This document shows, in pieces, positions 36,527 through 43,509 of a stretch of 64,000 nucleotides of DNA. Below the pieces are notes generated by a model. That model saw only the letters and a program-made list of their open reading frames with translations. It made no database searches and was not told the DNA's origin. A program made the translations under genes and the position numbers. Within the stretch, counting starts at the first letter, position 1, and every line of letters starts with the position of its first letter. This stretch comes from a bacterium (GTDB lineage: Bacteria > Acidobacteriota > Thermoanaerobaculia > Multivoradales > JAHEKO01), in assembly GCA_024224155.1 (NCBI GenBank), contig JAAENP010000154.1, forward strand, positions 1 to 64,000, given 5' to 3'.

Positions 36527-37234
36527 GTGATCGAGTTTTTCAACGTATCGAAGGTCTACCCAGGCAACCGCGTTGCGCTCTCGGACGTCACGCTGCGTAT
36601 CGATCGCGGTCAGTTCGCCGTTCTGGCGGGGTCGAGCGGCGCGGGCAAGTCGACCCTATTGCGCTTGATCTACAGAGCTGCGGTGCCAACGGAAGGCCAG
36701 ATCCTGGTCAACGGCCGCAACGTCGGCTCCTTGCCGGGCAAGAAGGTCCCCTACCTCCGCCGGACAATGGGCGTCGTTTTCCAGGACTTCTCACTCATCG
36801 AGCGCAAGACGGTGCTCGACAACGTGACGTTCCTGCCGAGAATCCTGGGAGTAGATGCGAGGAGCCGGCGGCAACTCGCGGAGCAAACACTGGAGCGAGT
36901 AGGGCTCGAGAGCCACTTGGATTCCTACCCGGCTGAGCTCTCTGGCGGCGAACAGCAGAGAGTCGCCATCGCCCGCGCCGTGATCAACAAGCCCGATCTG
37001 GTGCTCGCCGACGAACCGACGGGCAATCTCGATCCGCATCTCTCGCGCGGCATCATGCACCTCTTTGCCGAGATTCACCGGGAGGGCGCGACGATTCTCC
37101 TGGCCTCACACGATCCGGAGCTGAGGCGCGAGTTCGGCGAGCGGCTCCTGGTCCTGGACGAGGGACGCCTGATAACCGATAAGGAGCTGGCGCGTTCGAC
37201 CTCGTCCCCGAATGCCCTAACCGAGGGCGCATGA
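36527..37234 (+). CDS. ftsE: Cell-division ABC ATPase FtsE
   Basis: This 235-residue ATPase works with FtsX to activate septal peptidoglycan hydrolases. Walker A is SSGAGKST (near residue 36), the Q-loop is VFQDFSLI, the signature is [14 protein letters not shown] (near 141) and Walker B is [12 protein letters not shown]. The start is GTG. Its TGA overlaps the ftsX ATG (ATGA). Confidence 0.94.
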   Translation: MIEFFNVSKVYPGNRVALSDVTLRIDRGQFAVLAGSSGAGKSTLLRLIYRAAVPTEGQILVNGRNVGSLPGKKVPYLRRTMGVVFQDFSLIERKTVLDNVTFLPRILGVDARSRRQLAEQTLERVGLESHLDSYPAELSGGEQQRVAIARAVINKPDLVLADEPTGNLDPHLSRGIMHLFAEIHREGATILLASHDPELRREFGERLLVLDEGRLITDKELARSTSSPNALTEGA

Positions 37235-38124
37235 ATCTCCTTCAGGCCTTGACGTACTTCGCCAGCGAAGCGTTCAACAACCTTTTGCGCGGTTGGCGGA
37301 TCAGTTCACTGGCGGTGGCGACGACGGCGCTGAGCCTCTTCATCGGTGGCACCCTGATCTTGCTGGGGAGCAACATGACCCAGGCGGTTGATACCTGGCG
37401 GTCGAGTGCTCAGGTTGTTGTCTATCTGGACGAGCAGATCTCAGCGGTGGAGCTGCAGGCTCTGCGCGACGAGTTGGGCGACATGTTCTGGGTTGAGAGC
37501 GTTGTCGAAGTAACGCCCGAGCAGGCGCGAGCGCGGTTTCGCGAGCGGTTCCCGGCCTTGGACGAGGTCTTGAAAGACTTGGACCGATCGCCATTTCCCG
37601 TCTCACTCGAGATTGCCACGAAAGGTGACCAGGAGGCGGTTGCGGGATGGATCGCGGGCGTCAGCCAGCGACCCGGAATCTCGGCCGTGGACAACGACTC
37701 CGAGTGGCTGAACAGCATGAACGCAGCGGCCTCGGTGGCGAGTGCCCTTGGATTGTTGGTGGGCGGGATTCTGATGGTGGCCGCGGCGATCAGCATCGCC
37801 AGCGTGGTGCGGTTGTCGACTTTTGTCTACCGCAAGGAGATCGCGGCGATGCGGCTCATCGGCGCAACCGAGTTCTTCGTGCGAGGTCCCTTCGTCGTGG
37901 AAGGAATCGCACAAGGGCTGGCCGGTTCGTGTCTGGCCCTGGCAACGTTGTGGCTGGGCTATTGGGGCCTCGGGGAGCTCGATTTGCCCTGGTTCGTCCG
38001 GGACGCGCTGCTTGGCTTTTTCCTGAACTCGAGACAGGCGCTGGCTCTGGTCGCCCTTGGCGGCGTCGCGGGGCTTGTCGGCGGGGTCATTCCGCTGCGA
38101 GAAAGATCCGGAGTCTTCGGCTAG
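37231..38124 (+). CDS. ftsX: Cell-division permease-like protein FtsX
   Basis: This 297-residue protein has four membrane helices: one near residues 25-48 and three in the C-terminal half. The extracellular domain between lies at about 50-165 and carries VVYLDEQISAVELQALRDEL and the DLDRSPFPVSLEI motif typical of FtsX. FtsX transmits FtsE ATPase activity to wall hydrolases or their activators. The secreted transglycosylase nearby is a possible but unproven client. Confidence 0.93.
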   Translation: MNLLQALTYFASEAFNNLLRGWRISSLAVATTALSLFIGGTLILLGSNMTQAVDTWRSSAQVVVYLDEQISAVELQALRDELGDMFWVESVVEVTPEQARARFRERFPALDEVLKDLDRSPFPVSLEIATKGDQEAVAGWIAGVSQRPGISAVDNDSEWLNSMNAAASVASALGLLVGGILMVAAAISIASVVRLSTFVYRKEIAAMRLIGATEFFVRGPFVVEGIAQGLAGSCLALATLWLGYWGLGELDLPWFVRDALLGFFLNSRQALALVALGGVAGLVGGVIPLRERSGVFG

Positions 38125-38127
38125 TCC

Positions 38128-38160
38128 AAAAAAAGAGAGGCCGCTTTCGCGGCCCCTCTC
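38128..38160 (-). terminator. Rho-independent terminator of the exbB-tonB-TPR unit
   Basis: Read on the minus strand, a GC-rich stem (GAGAGG..CCGC / GCGGCCTCTC) with a GAAA tetraloop is followed by seven T's. It lies 30 bp past the TPR gene stop. It also lies just beyond the ftsX stop on the other strand. Confidence 0.85.
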
Positions 38161-38189
38161 CTGGAAACCGGGAGACTTGGCTTGCCGGG

Positions 38190-39359
38190 CTAGCGCTGCG
38201 GTGGCGCGGCGCCGGGCAGGTTCTTGAGCTCAGCTTCGATCTCGGCCTGCTCGTCCTTGATGCGCTGGATCTCCAGATTCTCGGCTTCGATCCTCTTGTT
38301 CTCCTCTTCGGTTTCCTTGTTCTTCCGTACGCGCGCGGCTCCGGCACTGTCACCGCCGCGGTTGTAGGCTGTGATGGCTCCGGCGAAGTTCTTCTGCTTT
38401 TCGTAGACGAAGCCGAGTTGCTTCCAGATGGTGGCCTGGTCTTGCGGCGATTGCGCGCGATCCAGGGAAGCACGTAGCGCGGACTCCGCCGAGCGGTATT
38501 GAGCCTTGGCCGTCAAGGCTTGACCCAGGTGATAGCCGGGGAGCCAGTCGTTCGAGTTCTTTGCTGCCGCCTGCTGGTAGGTCGAGACGGCTCCGTCGTA
38601 CTGTTTGGCGCCGAGCTGGGCACCACCCAGAAGCATGAGGTTGTCGAATGAGGGGTTGCCACTGACCACTCTCTGAGCCGCGACTGCGGCCTTTTGGTAC
38701 TGGTCCGCCTTTGCGGAACCGCGGGCGCGGCGAGCCTGACTGACGAGCGCTTGCGCGTAGACCTTTTGCTTTTCCATGTCGGATGGGTCGAGCTGTACGG
38801 CCTTGGCCAGCGCCGGGATGGCCGTGGTGGTGTCGCCGGTGCTGTAAGCGGTCGAGCCGTAGGAGAACCAGATGTCGGCATCGTTGGGGTTGGCGTTGGC
38901 GGCCTTGCGCAACTCGCCGACAGCCGACGCGGCCTGGCCGCTGTTGGTGAGGGCAACCGCCTTGAGCTGAGCCAAATAGCCCTGAGCGTTCTTGGGGAGC
39001 GAAGCCGCGTTGATCTTGCTCAGAAACGCCACGGCGTCACTGTGACGACCGGTTTGGACATAGGCTTCTCCCAGTCGGAGCTGGATGTTGGCGTCACTCG
39101 GTTGCAGGTCGTACGCCTTGCGCAGGCTCTGAACGGCCTCCTTGCCCTTGTTCTGCTTCAGCTTGGTCCAGCCGAGCATGAAGTGGCCTCCGAACCAGTC
39201 CGGTTGAGCGTCCACGATCGCCTGGAACTCGGCTTGCGCTACCGCCCAGTTTCCGGCCTTGAAGGCGGCCGTGCCCGAGGCCCAATCGGCTTGCGCGAGG
39301 CCGGCGGTCAGGACCATGGCGAGCACGGCGAAAACCGCCGTGAGGGTTGTACGTTTCAT
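38190..39359 (-). CDS. Periplasmic TPR protein of the TonB/ExbBD cluster
   Basis: This 389-residue protein has a clean signal peptide (residues 1-24, GLAQA end) and eight or more TPRs, for example AAFKAGNWAVAQAEFQAIVD and GGAQLGAKQYDGAVSTYQQA. A charged coiled coil (EEENKRIEAENLEIQRIKDE) precedes the end. The ATG at 39359 has GGAGAC upstream. It closes the exbB-exbD-exbD-tonB unit and ends at an intrinsic terminator. It may be a periplasmic adaptor for the TonB motor; that is inference from context. Confidence 0.85.
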   Translation of the reverse strand: MKRTTLTAVFAVLAMVLTAGLAQADWASGTAAFKAGNWAVAQAEFQAIVDAQPDWFGGHFMLGWTKLKQNKGKEAVQSLRKAYDLQPSDANIQLRLGEAYVQTGRHSDAVAFLSKINAASLPKNAQGYLAQLKAVALTNSGQAASAVGELRKAANANPNDADIWFSYGSTAYSTGDTTTAIPALAKAVQLDPSDMEKQKVYAQALVSQARRARGSAKADQYQKAAVAAQRVVSGNPSFDNLMLLGGAQLGAKQYDGAVSTYQQAAAKNSNDWLPGYHLGQALTAKAQYRSAESALRASLDRAQSPQDQATIWKQLGFVYEKQKNFAGAITAYNRGGDSAGAARVRKNKETEEENKRIEAENLEIQRIKDEQAEIEAELKNLPGAAPPQR

Positions 39360-39521
39360 TTCATGTCTCCTTTCGGTGTCCCACAAACTCTTCACGCGTG
39401 TTTGAGAGAGCAAGTGACGTGCCACTCCTGGACTTCCGTGCCTTCGAGCGGTCGTCGCCGATCGATGCCATATAGGCGGCGGGAGTATCCCACGAAACAA
39501 CCTCTCGTCTTAGCCGGGACC

Positions 39522-39543
39522 GACGTCCTCGCTGGCGGACGTC
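39522..39543. other. Inverted repeat between tonB and the TPR gene
   Basis: GACGTCC (39522-39528) and GGACGTC (39537-39543) pair perfectly around an 8-base loop. It lies in the 246-base gap after tonB, which otherwise holds only a ribosome site for the TPR gene. There is no T-run. It could be an mRNA-stabilising hairpin. Confidence 0.4.
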
Positions 39544-39605
39544 CCCCGAATGGCCCACCTGCGAGATCGGCCCTTGGCCGTGACCGCTCCTCGCTGGGCG
39601 AATGC

Positions 39606-40319
39606 TCACTGCAATTGGAAATTGACGGTGAGATTGTAGATCACCGCCACCGGCTTGCCGTTCAGGGTCGCAGGTTCGAACTTCCAGCGCTTGACGGCTT
39701 CGGCAGCCGCCTGGTCGAGCCCCATCGGCAGACCCTTGAGCACCTTGACGTTCGTTACATTGCCCTGCTTGTCGATAATGGCCTCGACGATGACCACGCC
39801 CGTGATACGAGCCTTGCGCGCGATCTCGGTGTACTGAGGCGAGGGGAAGATGATTTTCTTTGGAGGCTTCACATCGCCGCCCACGCGGATGGGACCGGTG
39901 GGTTCCATCGGCGGTGGGCCGTCGGGGATGCCCATGATGATGTCGGTGTCGGGCATCTCGACTTCGGGCTCGATATCTTCCTGCAGTCGCAGGGGCTCCG
40001 GCTCGTCCGGAGTCGGATCGGGGATCGGTACCTTCTTCGACTTCGGCTTCGGGATCTCTTGCTGCTGTTTGGGAGGCGGCGGCTTGAACCGGACCTGCTG
40101 AACGACGTAGACCTTGGCCTTCTTCTGCTCCCGCTCCGCTGCGACCATTTCCGGGAATTGGATGACGAAGAAGATGATGTGGAGAATAACCGCAACGATA
40201 CCGGCCCAACGCATTGTCTTGCGATCTTCGTCGTACTCCTGAGCGAAGGTGAGGAAATCACCAGCCGCCAGATCTGTTGATCGGTCGGGTTTGGGCTGGG
40301 TCTGTACTTCTTTCGCCAT
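39606..40319 (-). CDS. tonB: TonB-family energy transducer
   Basis: This 237-residue protein has an N-terminal cytosolic part (residues 1-36) and one membrane helix (37-57, AGIVAVILHIIFFVI). A Pro/Lys/Glu-rich periplasmic linker follows (FKPPPPKQQQEIPKPK and DPTPDEPEPLRL). The C-terminal TonB domain spans 150-237 (PQYTEIARKARITGVVIVEA, AVKRWKFEPATLNGKPV). It transmits energy from ExbBD to outer-membrane receptors. The cytosolic extension is longer than in E. coli TonB. Confidence 0.9.
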   Translation of the reverse strand: MAKEVQTQPKPDRSTDLAAGDFLTFAQEYDEDRKTMRWAGIVAVILHIIFFVIQFPEMVAAEREQKKAKVYVVQQVRFKPPPPKQQQEIPKPKSKKVPIPDPTPDEPEPLRLQEDIEPEVEMPDTDIIMGIPDGPPPMEPTGPIRVGGDVKPPKKIIFPSPQYTEIARKARITGVVIVEAIIDKQGNVTNVKVLKGLPMGLDQAAAEAVKRWKFEPATLNGKPVAVIYNLTVNFQLQ

Positions 40320-40328
40320 GGCGTGCTC

Positions 40329-40766
40329 CTAGAACCAGAACATTTCTACTTCGCGCTGCGTTGGAATCGAGATGTTTTCCACTTTCATCCCGATCTTGGC
40401 CTCCGCTTGGCGAAGCTCGTCAAAGACATCCACCATGTACCCATACTCGGTATTCTGCTGCGGGCGAATGATCACCGGCTTCTTCGGGTTGCGCTCGAGC
40501 TTCGGCTTGAGATAGTCGAGAATCTCGGAGAGCTGCATCGGCTTCTGATCGACGATGTAGACCCCACCGGCCTGGATGTCGATCAGCACGGCTTCCTCTT
40601 TCTCCACCATCGGAGGAGTGTCGTCCTCGGGCGGTAGCGAGAAGTCGAGGCCGCGGGTGGCTGCAAAAGTCGTCGTGACCATGAAGTAGATGATCAGCAG
40701 GAAGGCGATGTCCGCCATCGAGGAGGTGGGGATCTCGTCGCTGACTGCCGTTCTCTTGAGTTTCAT
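40329..40766 (-). CDS. exbD: ExbD/TolR-family proton channel subunit (second copy)
   Basis: This 145-residue protein has one membrane helix holding the essential Asp in PTSSMADIAFLLIIYFMV (D19 region), then a periplasmic domain. It differs in sequence from the first ExbD, so it is not a recent duplication. Two different ExbDs may form a hetero-oligomeric stator with ExbB. tonB starts 9 bp downstream. Confidence 0.9.
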   Translation of the reverse strand: MKLKRTAVSDEIPTSSMADIAFLLIIYFMVTTTFAATRGLDFSLPPEDDTPPMVEKEEAVLIDIQAGGVYIVDQKPMQLSEILDYLKPKLERNPKKPVIIRPQQNTEYGYMVDVFDELRQAEAKIGMKVENISIPTQREVEMFWF

Positions 40767-40769
40767 CTT

Positions 40770-41210
40770 CTAGCCTCCGGTCTCATCGGCGTCCACCGTT
40801 TCCTGATTCGACAGGAGATAGATGACTTGCGCCTTGGCCTGTTTGAGAGAGTCGATCACGCCGTCGACGTACTGATACGGAACTCCCTTGTCGGCTTTGA
40901 GCACGAACGGCTTGGAGGGATCGCTCTGAACAACGCCGGCGGCGAACGAAAGGACTTCGTCCGGTCCGGGCACGGGAACGCTGATTTCATCGCCGGCCGA
41001 AACTCGAATCTGCCCGTTCTCGGTGACCGAGACGTAGGCCGCCTGCTTGGGGATCTCGAGTCGAATGTCGGTCTCGGGAAGGGTCACCTGAGTCTTATCG
41101 ACCTCGAACGAGATCGTGACCATGAAGAAGATGATCAGCAGGAAAGCGATGTCCGCCATCGAGGCGGTGGGAATTCCTGTGTTTTGAACTGAACGGGCTT
41201 TGAGCCTCAT
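40770..41210 (-). CDS. exbD: ExbD/TolR-family proton channel subunit (first copy)
   Basis: This 146-residue protein has the ExbD membrane helix with the channel Asp (TASMADIAFLLIIFFMVTI) and a periplasmic domain ending in DADETGG. It follows exbB by 24 bp and is followed by a second exbD after 3 bp. Such tandem exbD genes are common in TonB clusters of Acidobacteriota and Bacteroidota-like groups. Confidence 0.9.
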   Translation of the reverse strand: MRLKARSVQNTGIPTASMADIAFLLIIFFMVTISFEVDKTQVTLPETDIRLEIPKQAAYVSVTENGQIRVSAGDEISVPVPGPDEVLSFAAGVVQSDPSKPFVLKADKGVPYQYVDGVIDSLKQAKAQVIYLLSNQETVDADETGG

Positions 41211-41234
41211 CGCGTTGTCCTATTGAAGTCTGCG

Positions 41235-41900
41235 TCAGCTCTTTGGCGACGGCGCGTCGCCGGCGATTCCGCTCCGCTTCATCTCGCCGAAGGTCTCGAT
41301 CAGCATGTTCGACGAGGTCTCGATGTCTCGAACGAATGTGTTGATCCGGCTCATGAAGAAGTTGTAGGCAAGCTGTGCCGGAATAGCCACGAACAGGCCC
41401 GCGGCGGTGGTGATCAGGGCCTCGGAAATACCCGCGGCGACCAGGCCGGGGTTCGACAAACCCGCTTCCGCGAGCGCCTCGAAGGACTTGATCATGCCGA
41501 CGACCGTGCCGAAGAAGCCGAGCAGTGGCGCGACGTTGGCGCTACTGGCCAGCCAGACCAGATTACGCTCGAGCCGGCCCATCTCGTAGAGGGCGGCGTT
41601 CTCGATCGTCTTCTCGACATCCTCGCGCGGCTGCCCGTACTTGAGGAGCCCAGCCTTGAGGATCGAAGCGACCGGGCCGCGATAGTCCTCGCAGACCTTG
41701 ATCGCGTTCTTGACCGAGCGATTGACGATCAGCTCTTTGCGAGTCTTGGCAAGAAACTCGTTGACGTTGATTCTCGCCCGCCTCAGTGCCAGCCAGCGCT
41801 CGATGATGAAAATCACCGAGAGAACCGAGAAGAGCAGAAGCGGCCACATGACAGGCCCACCGTCATTGAAGATCTTTACAAAAGTACCACCGTATTCCAC
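41235..41900 (-). CDS. exbB: ExbB/TolQ/MotA-family proton channel protein
   Basis: This 221-residue protein has three membrane helices: one near residues 15-32, and two in the second half around VAPLLGFFGTVVGMIKSFEAL and ALITTAAGLFVAIPAQLAYN. The last has the Thr/Ala-rich face of ExbB channels. It uses the proton gradient to drive TonB. The start is GTG with AGGAGG, a strong ribosome site. It is the first gene of the unit, with a long structured leader. Confidence 0.92.
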   Translation of the reverse strand: MEYGGTFVKIFNDGGPVMWPLLLFSVLSVIFIIERWLALRRARINVNEFLAKTRKELIVNRSVKNAIKVCEDYRGPVASILKAGLLKYGQPREDVEKTIENAALYEMGRLERNLVWLASSANVAPLLGFFGTVVGMIKSFEALAEAGLSNPGLVAAGISEALITTAAGLFVAIPAQLAYNFFMSRINTFVRDIETSSNMLIETFGEMKRSGIAGDAPSPKS

Positions 41901-41935
41901 GCTAATCCTCCTCTACGTTGACTTGGACTCCTGGT

Positions 41936-41995
41936 CCTGGAATCCAGTTCCAGGTTCTGCGGCGAACGCTACGCCGGCGGCTTTTCCCAGCCGCC
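41936..41995 (-). promoter_or_regulatory. Two perfect hairpins in the exbB leader
   Basis: CCTGGAA/TTCCAGG (41936-41942 and 41948-41954) and GGCGGCT/AGCCGCC (41976-41982 and 41989-41995) are both perfect 7-bp stems with loops of 5 and 6 bases. They lie 36-95 nt upstream of the exbB GTG, inside the predicted leader of about 165 nt. No T-run follows either. A regulatory role is inference. Confidence 0.4.
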
Positions 41996-42074
41996 CCAGA
42001 CGTCGCTCGGGGACGAAAAACCTGCATTCCGTGTGACTTATCGAACACTGTTGTCGCTCTTGAGGCGAGCGGCG

Positions 42075-42103
42075 ACAGTAGCACAACGTCTGGGTGAAAA
42101 CAA
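42075..42103 (-). promoter_or_regulatory. Promoter of the exbB unit
   Basis: On the minus strand TTGTTT (42098-42103) and TACTGT (42075-42080) are spaced 17 bp, and TGC just before the -10 gives an extended element. The predicted leader to the exbB GTG is about 165 nt. Confidence 0.5.
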
Positions 42104-42130
42104 GAAAAAGCCAATTGCCAGCAGGTTCCC

Positions 42131-42643
42131 TTAGCTCTGGATTCCAACGATCTCGTCGTGCCGGCTTCGATTGGCACAGCAGATGGCGACCGCCAGCGCA
42201 TCGGCGGCGTCGGCCGACGGGACTTCATTCCGAATCGACAGAATCTGACGCACCATTCGATTCACCTGAGCCTTGGTTGCCCGGCCGTAGCCCGAGACCG
42301 CACTCTTGACCTCGGTCGGAGAGTACTCGCGGATCTCGATGCTTCGCCGGGCGAGTGTGGCGAGCAACGCCCCGCGCGCTTGAGACAGGACGATCAGAGA
42401 ACGAGCGTTGAGACCCTGAAACGGGGTCTCGAGCGCTGCGCAGGCCGGCTCCAGGTCTTCGAGAAGAGTTTCGAGCTCGGTGGCAAGGCTGGCGAGGCGG
42501 GTGGCCAAGCCGGCCTTGGCGGGAGTGGAGAATCGGCCGAAACGCACCACTTGCAGATCGCCGCCGGTTTTGTCGATGATTCCGAAGCCCGTGTGCCGGC
42601 TGCCGGGGTCCAGGCCCAGGATTCGTGTCGAGGCCGTCGGCAA
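42131..42643 (-). CDS. ruvC: Holliday-junction endonuclease RuvC
   Basis: This 170-residue nuclease resolves Holliday junctions. The first active Asp is in ILGLDPGSRHTGFG (residues 8-21), the Glu in ALETPFQGLNARS near 72, and the last acidic pair in PSADAADALAVAICC near 148. The length is standard. It is 1 bp after yebC. ruvA and ruvB are not in the window. Confidence 0.95.
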   Translation of the reverse strand: MPTASTRILGLDPGSRHTGFGIIDKTGGDLQVVRFGRFSTPAKAGLATRLASLATELETLLEDLEPACAALETPFQGLNARSLIVLSQARGALLATLARRSIEIREYSPTEVKSAVSGYGRATKAQVNRMVRQILSIRNEVPSADAADALAVAICCANRSRHDEIVGIQS

Positions 42644-42644
42644 G

Positions 42645-43388
42645 TCAGTCCGCGTTCGCCATTGCGGCCTCGACGTTGATATTGGTCGAGACGTTCTGAA
42701 CGTCGTCCAGATCTTCCAGGGCCTCGATCAGCTTGAGCACCGTTTGCGCGTGATCTTCGCGGAGATCGACGATGGTTTGTGGAATCATCGATATCTCGCC
42801 GGCGGCGGGCTCGAGGCCTCGGGCGGCGAAGGCCTCTCGGACGCTGAGATAGCTTTCCGGAGTCGTGAAGATCTCATAGCCGTCCTCGTCGGAAGATAGA
42901 TCTTTCGCCTCGAGCTCCAGAGCCAGCTCCATGAACCGCTCTTCGCTCATCGAGCTTCGTTCGAAGGCGAGATAGCCGCGCTTGTCGAACATCCACGATA
43001 CGCAGCCGGTCTCTCCCATGCTGCCGCCGTGCTTGGAGAACTGATGCCGAATCTCCGCGACCGTGCGATTGCGATTGTCGGTCACGGCTTCCACGAGAAT
43101 CGCCGCCCCGCCGGGGCCGTAACCTTCATAGGAGATCTCCTCATAAGAGACCCCTTCCAGCTCTCCAGTGCCACGCTTGACGGCCCGGTCGATGTTGTCG
43201 CTGGGAACGTTGGCGCTCTTGGCCTCTTGCACGGCGACCCGCAGGCGGGAGTTGCCGTCCGGGTCCCCACCGCCCAATCTGGCAGCGACCGTGATCTCCT
43301 TGAGAAGTCTTGTCCAGAGCTGCCCACGGCGAGCGTCCGTGACAGCCTTCTTCCGCTTGATTTGAGCCCACTTGCTATGACCAGCCAT
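42645..43388 (-). CDS. YebC/PmpR-family protein (TACO1-like)
   Basis: This 247-residue protein starts with the family signature MAGHSKWAQIKRKKAVTDA and contains NVPSDNIDRAVKRGTGE and YEGYGPGGAAILVEAVTDN. Members were annotated as DNA-binding regulators; recent work links them to translation of proline-rich or stalling sequences. The yebC-ruvC order is widespread in bacteria. The kinase gene is divergent. Confidence 0.93.
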   Translation of the reverse strand: MAGHSKWAQIKRKKAVTDARRGQLWTRLLKEITVAARLGGGDPDGNSRLRVAVQEAKSANVPSDNIDRAVKRGTGELEGVSYEEISYEGYGPGGAAILVEAVTDNRNRTVAEIRHQFSKHGGSMGETGCVSWMFDKRGYLAFERSSMSEERFMELALELEAKDLSSDEDGYEIFTTPESYLSVREAFAARGLEPAAGEISMIPQTIVDLREDHAQTVLKLIEALEDLDDVQNVSTNINVEAAMANAD

Positions 43389-43475
43389 TCTTATTCTCCG
43401 GTGCGCGGTCGGTCGGTTCGCCCGAGACTTGCCAGGCGCAAGTGTAACGCGGTTGGCAAGGGTAGTTGGCCTCCA

Positions 43476-43506
43476 TTGACTCGGTCGACGGCGGCCTGCT
43501 AAGAAT
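43476..43506 (+). promoter_or_regulatory. Promoter of the receiver-kinase gene
   Basis: TTGACT (43476-43481) and TAAGAA (43500-43505) are spaced 18 bp with TGC just before the -10. Transcription would begin near 43512. That makes ATG 43516 rather than GTG 43510 a likely start and the leader nearly absent. Confidence 0.5.
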
Positions 43507-43509
43507 CCG

